DNA of 64,000 bases from assembly GCF_014673495.1 (NCBI RefSeq), contig NZ_CP051006.1, positions 6,723,501 to 6,787,500 of the forward strand, written 5' to 3'. The notes beneath the pieces were generated by a model. That model searched no databases and had not been told where the DNA came from. It saw only the letters and a list, made by a program, of their open reading frames with translations. The position numbers and the translations under genes are program-made. Numbering within the stretch: position 1 is the stretch's first letter; the number at the start of each line of letters is the position of its first letter. Source of the stretch: Streptomyces griseofuscus. GTDB taxonomy: Bacteria; Actinomycetota; Actinomycetes; Streptomycetales; Streptomycetaceae. Shown piece by piece: positions 1 to 8,497 of this stretch.

Positions 1-478
1 GCCCGCGCCGGGCAACATCGACCCGCGGGTACGGCCCGACCTGGCCGCGAGCATGCAGGGCAACCGCTCCCACCTCGCCTTCGGCGGCGGCCCGCACGAG
101 TGCCCGGGGCAGGACATCGGGCGCGCCATCGCCGATGTCGGCGTCGACGCCCTGCTGACCCGGCTGCCCGACGTCCAACTGGCCTGCGCCGAGGACGAGC
201 TGCGCTGGCGCTCCTCCATCGCCTCCCGGCATCTGGTGTCGCTCCCCGTACGGTTCGAACCCAAGCCGCAGCAGGACGCCGACATGCCGCCCCGCGCCTA
301 CGCGGGCCCCGGTCTGCCCGCCGATCTGCGGCTGCCCGCCCAGCGCCGGGAGTCGCAGGGCGCGGCGCTCCCCGCGGCCGTACCGCCGCCCCGGCCCGCG
401 CCGGAACCGCCGGTCCCGGTCGGCGCCCCGGCGCGGGGGCCCTGGCAGCGGCTGCTGCGCTGGTGGCGCGGCGAGTGA
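1..478 (+). CDS. Cytochrome P450, C-terminal part (5' end outside window)
   Basis: This is the last ~158 codons of a P450; the reading frame is open from base 2 and the start lies upstream. The heme-thiolate loop FGGGPHECPG fits FxxGxHxCxG, with the cysteine as proximal heme ligand. The following GQDIGRAIADVGVDALL helix resembles P450s found with conservon (GTPase/roadblock) operons of Streptomyces such as rarE/CYP157. That placement is inference, because upstream genes are not visible. Odd: after the catalytic domain there is a ~55-residue Pro/Ala-rich tail ending in a basic aromatic segment (WQRLLRWWRGE), which could contact membrane or a partner. Confidence 0.88.
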   Translation, partial: PAPGNIDPRVRPDLAASMQGNRSHLAFGGGPHECPGQDIGRAIADVGVDALLTRLPDVQLACAEDELRWRSSIASRHLVSLPVRFEPKPQQDADMPPRAYAGPGLPADLRLPAQRRESQGAALPAAVPPPRPAPEPPVPVGAPARGPWQRLLRWWRGE

Positions 479-488
479 CCGGGCCGGT

Positions 489-1436
489 TCAGTCCGCCGC
501 CCAGTGGGGGTAGGAGGACCAGGCCAGCAGGGTGCGCCCGCTGGTGAACGCGTGCTCGGCGCCGGTGACCGGATCGGTGAACTCCAGCCTCCGGGCGAGC
601 AGTTGCAGGGGGCGGCGGAAGTCACCGGCCGGCACCGGCGGGAGCACCTGCGGGTAGAGCGGGTCGCCGAGGATGGGTACGCCGAGCGCGTTCAGATGCA
701 CCCGGAGCTGGTGGGTCTGCCCGGTGCGGGGGAGCAGCCGGTAGCGGCCGAGGGCGCCCCGCCGCTCCGCCAGCTCCACCCGGGTCTCGGCGTTGGGCTC
801 GCCCGAGACCTCCCGGGCGGCCTGCACCCCGCGCTCCTTCAGGATCCGGCTGCGCACGGTCCGGGGAAGGGTGAGCGCCGCGTCGTACGGCGCGACGGCC
901 TCGTACTCCTTGGCCACCCGGCGGGCCCCGAACAGCGTCTGGTAGGCGCCGCGTTCCTCGGGCCGCACCGTGAACAGCACCAGGCCGGCGGTGAGCCGGT
1001 CCAGACGGTGGGCGGCCGAGAGCGTCGGGATGCCCAGGTCGTGCCGCAGCCGGGCGAGCGCGGTCTGGGTGACATGGCTGCCGCGCGGGGTGGTCGCGAG
1101 GAAGTGCGGCTTGTCGGCCACGACGATGTGCTCGTCCCGGTAGACCACCGGCAGCGGGAACGGCACGGGCACCTCGGCGGGCAGCTCGCGGTGGAACCAC
1201 ACGAACATCCCCGGCCGGTACGGCGCGTCCGCCGGGACCGCCCGCCCGTCGGCGCCCACGATCCGCCCGGCCGCGAACATCGCCTCGATCACCCCGGGCC
1301 CGGCACCGGAGAGCCGCGCCACCAGATGCTCGCCGACGGTGGCCCACTCCTCGCCCGCGGGCAGCCGCACCCGCACGGGGTCGACCCCGTCGCGCTGGGG
1401 GAGTGGGGCGGGCGGGGGCGGCGTACGGCGTCTCAC
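489..1436 (-). CDS. RluA-family RNA pseudouridine synthase
   Basis: A 315-residue protein predicted to isomerise uridine to pseudouridine in rRNA or tRNA. The catalytic motif HRLDRLTAG is at residues 143-151 with Asp146 as nucleophile. The C-terminal block GQTHQLRVHLNALG and GDPLYP are typical of the RluA/RluC/RluD family. An S4-like N-terminal part (VIEAMFAAGRIVGADG) precedes the catalytic domain. The GTG start at 1436 lacks a clear Shine-Dalgarno, so the true N-terminus may be slightly shorter; the proline-rich first 14 residues are probably dispensable. It converges on the P450 gene. The exact uridine target cannot be read from sequence. Confidence 0.85.
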   Translation of the reverse strand: MRRRTPPPPAPLPQRDGVDPVRVRLPAGEEWATVGEHLVARLSGAGPGVIEAMFAAGRIVGADGRAVPADAPYRPGMFVWFHRELPAEVPVPFPLPVVYRDEHIVVADKPHFLATTPRGSHVTQTALARLRHDLGIPTLSAAHRLDRLTAGLVLFTVRPEERGAYQTLFGARRVAKEYEAVAPYDAALTLPRTVRSRILKERGVQAAREVSGEPNAETRVELAERRGALGRYRLLPRTGQTHQLRVHLNALGVPILGDPLYPQVLPPVPAGDFRRPLQLLARRLEFTDPVTGAEHAFTSGRTLLAWSSYPHWAAD

Positions 1437-1474
1437 CTGGTCAAGGGTACGAGGGGAGGGGTGACGGGTGCAGT

Positions 1475-2065
1475 ATGTCGGTCATGCCCATTCTCACCAG
1501 CCCGGTACTGACCGCCGGCGCCCTCGCCCGTATCGACCAGCCCGTCATCCCGACCGGTGACGGTCTGGTGCTGCGCCCCTGGCGGGCGGGGGACGCGCCC
1601 GCCGTGCACGCGGCGTTCCAGGATCCGCTGATGCATCGCTTCCACGGCAAGTCCTGCGAGTCCGAGGCGGAGGCCGCCGGGTGGATCACGCAGTGGCAGG
1701 AGGCGTGGGCAGGAGAGCGGGAGCCGCAGTGGGCGGTCGTGGCCGAGGGCACCGAGCGGCTGCTGGGCAGGGTCGCGCTACGGCAGATCGAGCTGGCCGA
1801 CGGTTCGGCCGAACTCGCCTACTGGACCGTGGCGGGGGCCCGTGGCCGTAACGTGGCGACCCGGTCGGCCGCCGCGCTGACGCACTGGGCGTTCGAGGAG
1901 ATCGGCTTCCACCGGCTGGAGTTGATGCACTCCACCGCCAACGAGGCGTCCTGCCGGGTCGCGGCCAAGGCCGGGTTCGCCCCGGAGGGCACCCGGCGCA
2001 AGGCGTATCTGCACCTCGACGGCTGGCACGACATGCATCTGCACGCCCGGGTGCGCGGGGACTGA
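1475..2065 (+). CDS. GNAT family N-acetyltransferase (RimJ/RimL type)
   Basis: A 196-residue acetyl-CoA-dependent acetyltransferase. The N-terminal LRPWRAGDAPAVHAAF, the central ELAYWTVAGARGRNVATRSAAAL (acetyl-CoA loop with a modified R/Q-x-x-G-x-G/A) and the RLELMHSTANEASCRVAAKAGF block are characteristic of the RimJ/RimL branch that modifies N-termini or small amines. ATG at 1475 was chosen because a GAGGGGAGGGG tract at 1451-1461 precedes it; an in-frame ATG at 1484 is an alternative. It is divergent from the pseudouridine synthase. The substrate is unknown. Confidence 0.8.
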   Translation: MSVMPILTSPVLTAGALARIDQPVIPTGDGLVLRPWRAGDAPAVHAAFQDPLMHRFHGKSCESEAEAAGWITQWQEAWAGEREPQWAVVAEGTERLLGRVALRQIELADGSAELAYWTVAGARGRNVATRSAAALTHWAFEEIGFHRLELMHSTANEASCRVAAKAGFAPEGTRRKAYLHLDGWHDMHLHARVRGD

Positions 2066-2121
2066 ACCCGCGCGGGCGGCCGTGGGATCCGGCAGGCGTT
2101 TCCGGTGTGAGGATAAGGCGC

Positions 2122-3054
2122 ATGCCTGCCTATGACCTCGCGAACCGGCTTGTCGTCGGTGTCGCCTCCAGCGCCCTGTTCGATCTGCGGGAGTCCGACG
2201 CGGTGTTCAGGCAGCAGGGCGAGGAGGCCTACCGGGCCTACCAGGAGGAGAACCGGGACCGCACGCTGCGTCCCGGGGTGGCGTTCGCGTTCATCCGCAG
2301 GCTGCTCTCGCTCAACGACCTGGGAGAGCCGGGCGATCCGCTGGTCGAGGTCATCATCCTCTCCCGCAACGACCCCGACACCGGGCTGCGGGTCATGCGC
2401 TCGATACAGGCCCATCACCTGCCCATCAGCCGGGCCGTGTTCATGCAGGGCCGGTCCCCGTACAAGTTCATGCCGGCGCTGAACATGTCGCTGTTCCTGT
2501 CCGCGAACGGCGACGATGTGCGGGAGGCCGTTGCGGCGGGGCTGCCCGCCGGGCATGTGCTCGGGGCGGCGTACCCGGACGACGAGGCGGACCGGGAGCT
2601 GCGGATCGCGTTCGACTTCGACGGGGTGCTCGCCACCGACGCGGCCGAACAGGTCTACCAGGCCGAGGGGCTGGAGGAGTTCCGGGCGCACGAAGCGCGC
2701 AACGCGGCGACTCCGCACGACGCGGGGCCGCTGCGCGACTTCCTCGCCGGGGTGAACCGGATCCAGAACCGGGAGGAGGAACGGCGCAGGGCGCACCCGG
2801 AGTACGAGATGCGCGTGCATGTCTCCATCGTGACCGCGCGCAACGCCCCGGCGCACGAGCGTGCCGTGAACAGCCTCAAGCAGTGGGGCGTGCGGGTCAA
2901 CGACGCGTTCTTCCTCGGCGGCATAGACAAGGGCGCCGTGATGAAGGTGCTGGACCCGCACATCTTCTTCGACGACCAGGTGACGCACCTGGAGAGCACG
3001 GCACGGACGACCCCGAGCGTGCATGTGCCGTTCGGCGAGATCAACGCACGCTGA
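2122..3054 (+). CDS. 5'-nucleotidase family protein (NT5C1-like)
   Basis: A 310-residue protein of the cytosolic 5'-nucleotidase (NT5C1-type) family, expected to dephosphorylate nucleoside monophosphates in the cytoplasm. Family features visible are the N-terminal LVVGVASSALFDLRESDAVF block, the VEVIILSRNDPDTGLRVM segment, the acidic IAFDFDGVLATDAAE loop that carries the haloacid-dehalogenase-like DxD, and FFDDQVTH near the C-terminus. ATG 2122 follows an AGGATAAGG ribosome-binding site at 2110-2118. It converges on the siderophore-interacting protein gene. Physiological substrate (AMP, IMP or other) is not shown. Confidence 0.8.
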   Translation: MPAYDLANRLVVGVASSALFDLRESDAVFRQQGEEAYRAYQEENRDRTLRPGVAFAFIRRLLSLNDLGEPGDPLVEVIILSRNDPDTGLRVMRSIQAHHLPISRAVFMQGRSPYKFMPALNMSLFLSANGDDVREAVAAGLPAGHVLGAAYPDDEADRELRIAFDFDGVLATDAAEQVYQAEGLEEFRAHEARNAATPHDAGPLRDFLAGVNRIQNREEERRRAHPEYEMRVHVSIVTARNAPAHERAVNSLKQWGVRVNDAFFLGGIDKGAVMKVLDPHIFFDDQVTHLESTARTTPSVHVPFGEINAR

Positions 3055-3080
3055 GGCCCGGGGGGTTCGCGCCGCGCGGC

Positions 3081-3926
3081 TCAGGCGGCCCGCGCGCCGT
3101 CCTCCTGCTCCGCCTCGATGCGGGCGTTCCACTCGCGCTTGGAGGCCTGCCAGCCGTCCTCGTTGTGACCGAGGCGCCAGTAGCCGGAGATCGAGAGGTC
3201 CTCGCGCGGGATGCGCAGGTCGACCCGGAGCATCCGGCGCAGCTCCTTCACGAAGCCGGCCTCGCCGTGCACGAAGGCGTGCAGGCGGCCCTCGGGGAAC
3301 TCCAGGGCGCGTACGGCCTCCAGCAGGGCGGCGCCGACCGGGCGGTCCCCGCGGTGCAGCCAGACGATCTCCGCGGCGGAGTCGATCTTCTGCTCCTCCT
3401 CGGGCCCGGCGACCTCCACGAAGGCGTGGGCGCGCGCGTCGGCGGGCAGCGTCTCCAGGGCGCGGGCGATGGCGGGCAGCGCGCTCTCGTCACCGACGAG
3501 CAGATGCCAGTCGGCGTCCGGGTCGGGGGCGTAGGCGCCGCCGGGGCCCGTGAAGCGCAGGCTCTCACCGGGCCGGGCGCGCAGCGCCCAGGGGCCGGCC
3601 AGGCCCTCGTCGCCGTGGATCACGAAGTCCAGGGTCAGCTCGCGGTGCTCGGCGTCCCAGTCGCGCACGGTGTAGGTCCGGGTCACCGGCCACTGCTCGC
3701 GCGGGAACTCGGCGCGGATCCGCTCCAGGTCGAAGGGCTCCGGGTAGTTGACGCCCGGGGGGCCGAACAGGAGCTTCACATAGTGGTCGGTGTAGGTGTC
3801 CGCCGCGAACCCGGCGAGTTCGTCGCCGCCGAGCACCACGCGCTGCATGTGCGGGCTCAGCCGCTCGGTGCGCACCACCTGGGCGGTATGGACCTTGCGC
3901 GGCTTTCGTTCCGGACGCTCTGCCAT
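3081..3926 (-). CDS. Siderophore-interacting protein (FAD-dependent ferric-siderophore reductase)
   Basis: A 281-residue SIP-family flavoprotein (ViuB/SidE type) that reduces Fe(III)-siderophore in the cytoplasm to release iron. The FAD-binding RTYTVR motif is at about residues 83-88, followed by a ferredoxin-reductase-like NAD(P)H domain (LLVGDESALPAIARALE) and the C-terminal GYWRLGHNEDGW signature of the family. ATG 3926 is preceded by GGAGG at 3932-3936 (5-base spacing); the adjacent in-frame GTG at 3929 is too close to that site. A near-perfect iron box lies upstream (3948-3966), so repression by a DtxR/IdeR-type regulator under iron sufficiency is expected. Confidence 0.92.
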   Translation of the reverse strand: MAERPERKPRKVHTAQVVRTERLSPHMQRVVLGGDELAGFAADTYTDHYVKLLFGPPGVNYPEPFDLERIRAEFPREQWPVTRTYTVRDWDAEHRELTLDFVIHGDEGLAGPWALRARPGESLRFTGPGGAYAPDPDADWHLLVGDESALPAIARALETLPADARAHAFVEVAGPEEEQKIDSAAEIVWLHRGDRPVGAALLEAVRALEFPEGRLHAFVHGEAGFVKELRRMLRVDLRIPREDLSISGYWRLGHNEDGWQASKREWNARIEAEQEDGARAA

Positions 3927-3947
3927 CACGGCCTCCTGCGAACTGGG

Positions 3948-3966
3948 TTAGGTATACCTAAGTTAA
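3948..3966 (-). promoter_or_regulatory. Iron box (DtxR/IdeR/DmdR operator)
   Basis: TTAGGTATACCTAA at 3948-3961 is a perfect 14-bp palindrome. Read on the minus strand, the 19-mer TTAACTTAGGTATACCTAA matches the IdeR/DmdR consensus TTAGGTTAGGCTAACCTAA at 14 of 19 positions. It sits 22 bases upstream of the siderophore-interacting protein start, where bound repressor would block transcription. Confidence 0.85.
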
Positions 3967-4068
3967 CATCTCTCCTTACGGCCCGATCTTCCTTTGTGAT
4001 TCAACGGTCGTGCTTTGCTCGAAAATTGCCGATCTGACGGCCCCGTTTACGAGGTGGACGCGCGGTTC

Positions 4069-5013
4069 CTACGCGCTCAGCGTCGTCAGCAGCCGCTGGA
4101 GCGAGCCGCCCAGACCCCACCGGGCCGCCAGCTCGTCCAGGCCCGCCGGATCGCGCGGGGCGCCCGGCAGCGCGGTGTCCACCTGCGGCAACGGCACATC
4201 ACCGGCCACCCGCACCACCTCCGGCGCCACCGCGAGATACGGCCGCGCCTCGGTCAGCCGCTTGCGCTGCGAGGGCGTGAGCTTCGCCTTCGGGTCGTCC
4301 GCGGCCGCCATGATCCCGGCCAGGTCGCCGAACTCCGCGAGCAGCTTGGCGGCCGTCTTCTCGCCGATCCCGGGCACGCCCGGCAGTCCGTCGCTCGGGT
4401 CGCCGCGCAGCAGCGCCAGGTCCGCGTACCCCCGTCCGTCGACGCCGTACTTCTCGCGCAGCACCGCCTCGTCGGTCACCTGGAGGGTGCCCACGCCCTT
4501 GAGCGGGTACAGGACCCGCACGCCGCGTCCGTCGTCCACCAGCTGGTACAGATCGCGGTCGCCGGTGACGATGTCGACCGGGCCCGCGGCGCGGGCGGTG
4601 AAGGTGCCGATCACGTCGTCCGCCTCGTAGTCGGCGACCCCGACGCGGGCGATGCCGATCGCGTCCAGCACGGATTCGATGACCGGCACCTGCGGGGCGA
4701 GGGTGTCCGGCACCTCCTCCGCGTCCGGGGCGCCGGTGTGCTCCTCGGCGACCCGGTGCGCCTTGTACGTGGGGATCAGCTCGACCCGCCACTTCGGCCG
4801 CCAGTCGGCGTCCATGCAGGCCACCAGGTGGGTGGGCCGGTGGTCCTTGACCAGGCGGTCGATGAAGTCCAGCAGTCCGCGCACGGCGTTCACCGGGGTG
4901 CCGTCCGGCGCCCGCACGGAGTCGGGGACGCCGAAATAGGCGCGGAAGTACAGCGAGGCGGTGTCGAGGAGCATCAGTCGTCCGGTCACGCTTCGCATCA
5001 TGCCGTACGCCAC
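4069..5013 (-). CDS. 5'-3' exonuclease (PolI N-terminal domain type)
   Basis: A 314-residue stand-alone 5' nuclease of the PolI/FEN family that removes 5' flaps or RNA primers. Visible metal ligands include the LMLLDTASLYFRAYF start of the fold, VACMDADWRPKWR, the DYEADDVIG loop and TGDRDLYQL. The helix-three-turn-helix is LLRGDPSDGLPGVPGIGEKT. The start is ambiguous: GTG 5013 gives the longest frame, but no Shine-Dalgarno is visible for it, for the ATGs at 5001 and 4998, or for GTG 4989; the conserved fold begins near TGRLMLLDT. Likely a single-gene unit, divergent from the ABC transporter operon. Confidence 0.88.
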   Translation of the reverse strand: MAYGMMRSVTGRLMLLDTASLYFRAYFGVPDSVRAPDGTPVNAVRGLLDFIDRLVKDHRPTHLVACMDADWRPKWRVELIPTYKAHRVAEEHTGAPDAEEVPDTLAPQVPVIESVLDAIGIARVGVADYEADDVIGTFTARAAGPVDIVTGDRDLYQLVDDGRGVRVLYPLKGVGTLQVTDEAVLREKYGVDGRGYADLALLRGDPSDGLPGVPGIGEKTAAKLLAEFGDLAGIMAAADDPKAKLTPSQRKRLTEARPYLAVAPEVVRVAGDVPLPQVDTALPGAPRDPAGLDELAARWGLGGSLQRLLTTLSA

Positions 5014-5244
5014 TGACAGTCACTCATGGATCACCCTCGCGCACCTTTCGTCCTGGAACGCGTTGCGCGATACGCATCGCGGTGAGCCCGGCCACCTATC
5101 AGTTTGCCTTTGCTTGACCTGGGAAGGCGCGCCCTCAGGAGCGAAGTAGTGCGTTTTTCAACTGTCGGGCCCCCTCGGGTCCCGGCTTTCTGACCGCCGT
5201 ACGGCTTCGCCTCCTGTCCCCTGTTCCCGAGACAAGAGGTTCGC

Positions 5245-6330
5245 GTGCAAGCCAGGCTTGAGGCGGAGCACCTGTTCAAGGTGTTCGGCAGACGACCGGA
5301 CGAAGCGGTGGAGCGCCTGAAGAAGGGCGCCGACCGGGAGGAGCTGCGCGCCGACGGCACCATGGCCGCCGTGATCGACGCGTCCTTCCGTGTCGAGGCC
5401 GGCGAGATCTTCGTGGTCATGGGCCTGTCGGGCTCCGGCAAGTCCACCCTGCTGCGGATGCTCAACGGCCTGCTGGAGCCGACCGCGGGCAGCGTGCGCT
5501 TCGACGGCGAGGAACTCACCGCCCTCGGCGACCGCGGCCTGCGCGAACTGCGCTCCCGGAAGATCAGCATGGTCTTCCAGCACTTCGCGCTGTTCCCGCA
5601 CCGCAGCGTCCGCGAGAACGCCGCCTACGGCCTGGAAGTGCAGGGCGTGCCCCGCGCCGAGCGCGAACGCCGCGCCGACGAGGCGCTCGCCCTGTGCGGC
5701 CTGGCCGGCTGGGAGAAGTCCTGGCCCGACGAGCTGTCCGGCGGCATGCAGCAGCGCGTCGGCCTCGCCCGCGCCCTGGCCACCGACGCCGACCTGCTGC
5801 TCATGGACGAGTCCTTCAGCGCCCTGGACCCGCTGATCCGCCGCGACATGCAGGACCAGCTCCTTGAGCTCCAGAAGACGCTGAAGAAGACCATCGTCTT
5901 CATCACCCACGACCTCAACGAGGCCATGCGCCTGGGCGACCGCATCGCCGTCATGCGCGACGGCCGCATCGTGCAGACCGGCTCCGCCGAGGACATCCTG
6001 CTGCGCCCCGAGAACGACTACGTGGCCTCCTTCATCCAGGACGTCGACCGCTCCCGGGTGCTCACCGCGGGCGCCGTCATGGACACCGAGCTGCGCGGCG
6101 ACGAGGCCGACTGCGCCTGCGAGACGGCGACCCCCGACACGCCGTTCACCGAGCTGTGCGCGATCAGCGCCCGGCTGCCGCACCCGGTCGCCGTCCTCGA
6201 CGCCGGCCGCACCCTCGTCGGCGTGGTGCCCCGGCAGCGCTTGGTGGGCTTCCTCGGCGACGAACAGGGCGAGCCCACCGCCTGCGACGGCTCCGGCAAC
6301 GACGGGAAGAAGGTGATCGGCCGTGCCTAG
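5245..6330 (+). CDS. opuAA: Glycine betaine/quaternary amine ABC transporter ATP-binding protein (OpuAA/ProV)
   Basis: A 361-residue ATPase that energises uptake of compatible solutes such as glycine betaine or proline. The N-terminal FKVFGRRPDEAVERLKKG extension is typical of ProV. Walker A is GLSGSGKST (about 60-68), signature LSGGMQQRV, Walker B LLMDESFSALDP, and switch histidine ITHDLNEAM. The C-terminus (about 265-350) keeps a degenerate CBS-like segment (PVAVLDAGRTLVGVVPRQRL), the part that senses ionic strength in OpuA-type systems. GTG 5245 is the start. Its 3' end overlaps the permease gene by 8 bases, implying translational coupling. Confidence 0.92.
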   Translation: MQARLEAEHLFKVFGRRPDEAVERLKKGADREELRADGTMAAVIDASFRVEAGEIFVVMGLSGSGKSTLLRMLNGLLEPTAGSVRFDGEELTALGDRGLRELRSRKISMVFQHFALFPHRSVRENAAYGLEVQGVPRAERERRADEALALCGLAGWEKSWPDELSGGMQQRVGLARALATDADLLLMDESFSALDPLIRRDMQDQLLELQKTLKKTIVFITHDLNEAMRLGDRIAVMRDGRIVQTGSAEDILLRPENDYVASFIQDVDRSRVLTAGAVMDTELRGDEADCACETATPDTPFTELCAISARLPHPVAVLDAGRTLVGVVPRQRLVGFLGDEQGEPTACDGSGNDGKKVIGRA

Positions 6331-8125
6331 GCTGCCCCTCGGCGACTGGGTCGACTCCGGTGTGAACTGGCTGGTCGGCCACCTCTCCTGGCTCTTCGAC
6401 GCCATCAAGGCCGTCATGGAGGGCATGTACAGGGGCATCGACGCCGTCCTCGGCGCGCCCACGCCGCTGCTGATGGCCGGCATCCTCGCCGTCCTCGCCT
6501 GGTGGCTGCGCGGACTGCTCGCCGGTGTCCTCGCCTTCGCCGGATTCGCCCTGGTCGACTCGCTCCAGCTGTGGGACCAGGCGATGTCGACGCTCGCCCT
6601 GGTCCTCGTGGCCACCGTGATCGCCCTGGTCATCTCGATCCCGCTGGGCATCTGGGCGGCCCGCTCCAAGGCGGTCGGCGCCGCCGTACGGCCCGTCCTG
6701 GACCTGCTCCAGACGATGCCCTCCATGGTCCTGCTGATCCCGGCCATGCTCTTCTTCGGGCTCGGCACCGCGGCCGGTGTCGTGGCCACCCTGATCTTCG
6801 CCCTCGCCCCCGGCGTCCGGATGACCGAACTGGGCATCCGCCAGGTCGACGCCGAACTGGTCGAGGCCGCCGAGGCGTTCGGCACCACCCCGCGGAACAT
6901 CCTGTGGCGCGTCCAGCTGCCGCTCGCCCTGCCCACCATCATGGCCGGCGTCAACCAGGTGATCATGCTGGGCCTGTCCATGGTCGTCATCGCCGGCATG
7001 GTCGGCACCGGCGGCCTCGGTGGCGCCGTGAACGAGGCCATCGGCCAGCTCGACATCGGCTACGGCTTCGAGGCCGGTGTCGGCATCGTCGTCCTCGCCA
7101 TCTACCTGGACCGCATCACCGGCGCCATGGGCACCCAGCTGTCCCCGTCCGGGCGCCGCGCCGCCGCCAAGGCGCCCGCGCGCGTGTGGTCGTACCGCCC
7201 GCGTCCGGTCGTCGCCGTCGTCGGGATCGTCGTCCTCGCGCTCGCCGCGGGCGGCATCGGCGTCTTCGGCCCCAACGGCACCACCTCCGAGGCCTCCGGC
7301 GCCGATGTCGGCAAGGGCAAGGAGATCAAGATCGGCTACATCCCCTGGGACGAGGGCATCGCCTCCACCTTCCTGTGGAAGGAGATCCTCCAGGAGCGCG
7401 GCTTCAAGGTCACCACCACCCAGTACGCGGCCGGCCCCCTCTACACCGGCCTCGCCACCGGGCAGATCGACTTCGAGACCGACTCCTGGCTGCCCACCAC
7501 GCACGCCGAGTACTGGAAGAAGTACGGCAAGCAGCTCGACGACATCGGCAAGTGGTACGGCCCCACCTCCCTGGAGCTGTCCGTCCCCTCCTATGTGAAG
7601 GACGTCAACTCCCTGGCCGACCTCAAGGCGCACGCCTCCGAGTTCGGCGGGAAGATCGTCGGCATCGAGCCCAGCGCCGGCGAGATGAGCCTGCTCAAGA
7701 CGAAGGTCCTCAAGGAGTACGGCCTCAGCGGCAGCTACCAGGTGATCGACGGCTCGACCCCGGCCATGCTCGCCGAGCTCAAGCGCGCCTACGCCCGCAA
7801 GCAGCCGGTCCTCGTCACCCTGTGGTCCCCGCACTGGGCCTACAGCAGCTACGACCTGAAGAAGCTCCAGGACCCCAAGGGCGCCTGGGGCAAGGGCGAC
7901 GGCGTGCACACCCTGTCCCGCAAGGGATTCGCCGGGGACAACCCGCAGGTCGCCGACTGGCTGAAGAACTTCTCCATGACCGAGAAGCAGCTCACCGGCC
8001 TGGAGGCGAAGATCCAGGGGGCCGGCAAGGGCAAGGAGCAGGACGCGGTCCGCTCCTGGCTGCGCGCGAACCCCGGCCTGGTCGACAAGTGGGCGCCGGT
8101 CTCCGGCACACAGACCAAGGGATGA
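6323..8125 (+). CDS. Glycine betaine ABC transporter permease-substrate-binding fusion (OpuAB-OpuAC)
   Basis: A 600-residue fusion. Residues about 1-285 form the permease, with several membrane helices and the EAA-type loop EAAEAFGTTPRNILWRVQLP. A basic linker and an extra membrane helix (VVAVVGIVVLALAAGGIGV, ~295-315) lead to an external OpuAC-type binding domain (about 330-600) beginning KEIKIGYIPWDEGIASTF, with aromatic residues (W/Y) suited to cation-pi binding of quaternary amines. The fusion keeps the receptor tethered to the translocator. GTG start inside the ATPase 3' end. A large hairpin terminator follows at 8170-8228, so the two genes form a complete unit. Confidence 0.9.
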   Translation: MPRLPLGDWVDSGVNWLVGHLSWLFDAIKAVMEGMYRGIDAVLGAPTPLLMAGILAVLAWWLRGLLAGVLAFAGFALVDSLQLWDQAMSTLALVLVATVIALVISIPLGIWAARSKAVGAAVRPVLDLLQTMPSMVLLIPAMLFFGLGTAAGVVATLIFALAPGVRMTELGIRQVDAELVEAAEAFGTTPRNILWRVQLPLALPTIMAGVNQVIMLGLSMVVIAGMVGTGGLGGAVNEAIGQLDIGYGFEAGVGIVVLAIYLDRITGAMGTQLSPSGRRAAAKAPARVWSYRPRPVVAVVGIVVLALAAGGIGVFGPNGTTSEASGADVGKGKEIKIGYIPWDEGIASTFLWKEILQERGFKVTTTQYAAGPLYTGLATGQIDFETDSWLPTTHAEYWKKYGKQLDDIGKWYGPTSLELSVPSYVKDVNSLADLKAHASEFGGKIVGIEPSAGEMSLLKTKVLKEYGLSGSYQVIDGSTPAMLAELKRAYARKQPVLVTLWSPHWAYSSYDLKKLQDPKGAWGKGDGVHTLSRKGFAGDNPQVADWLKNFSMTEKQLTGLEAKIQGAGKGKEQDAVRSWLRANPGLVDKWAPVSGTQTKG

Positions 8126-8497
8126 CCCACGACCGGGCGGCCGGGTGACCCGACCGGCCCGGACCGGCCCGCCGAGGGGCGGACGGCACCGTACGACGAT
8201 GGGGTACGGAGCCGTCCGCCCCTCGGCGCGTTCTCGGGGCGGGGAGTCCACGTCCCCTACGGGCGGAATCCGGCCAATCACCCAGCGTGATGAGTCTGGC
8301 TGGTGGGCATGTTCATCCCCGGGGAGGAAGCAGCGGGGGACCCCTTCGGGGCCGCCGACGCCTGGCGCGAACGTGAGGGTAGGGGGTATTCGGTGAGACG
8401 GGGATGTGACACGCGCATGAAACCGTTTGCCGAACATGCGTAGGGTGCAGTGAAGCCAATTGAGGAACCCACACGAGCGAGGGAGGGAGCCGGAGCG
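8126..8497. other. Intergenic region with terminator and probable promoter
   Basis: This 372-base gap holds the terminator of the betaine transporter operon and the upstream region of the XRE-cupin gene. A TAGGGT hexamer at 8441-8446 fits the actinobacterial -10 (TAGRRT) about 50 bases upstream of the XRE-cupin ATG; a matching -35 is poor. No coding signal is visible. Confidence 0.5.
8170..8228. terminator. Long hairpin terminator after the betaine transporter operon
   Basis: Perfect 18-bp inverted repeat 8170-8187 / 8211-8228 (arms CGCCGAGGGGCGGACGGC and complement), with an inner 6-bp stem CCGTAC/GTACGG (8189-8194 / 8204-8209) after one A.A mismatch and a 9-base loop. No U-tract follows, as is usual in Streptomyces. 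Confidence 0.85.

Noticed and set aside
250..262. tRNA T-loop-like GGTTCGAAC
   Set aside because: It lies within the P450 coding frame and no cloverleaf can be formed around it. No convincing tRNA was found elsewhere.
5114..5119. TTGACC as the -35 of the betaine transporter promoter
   Set aside because: No acceptable -10 lies 16-19 bases downstream; the nearest TAGTGC is 27 bases away.
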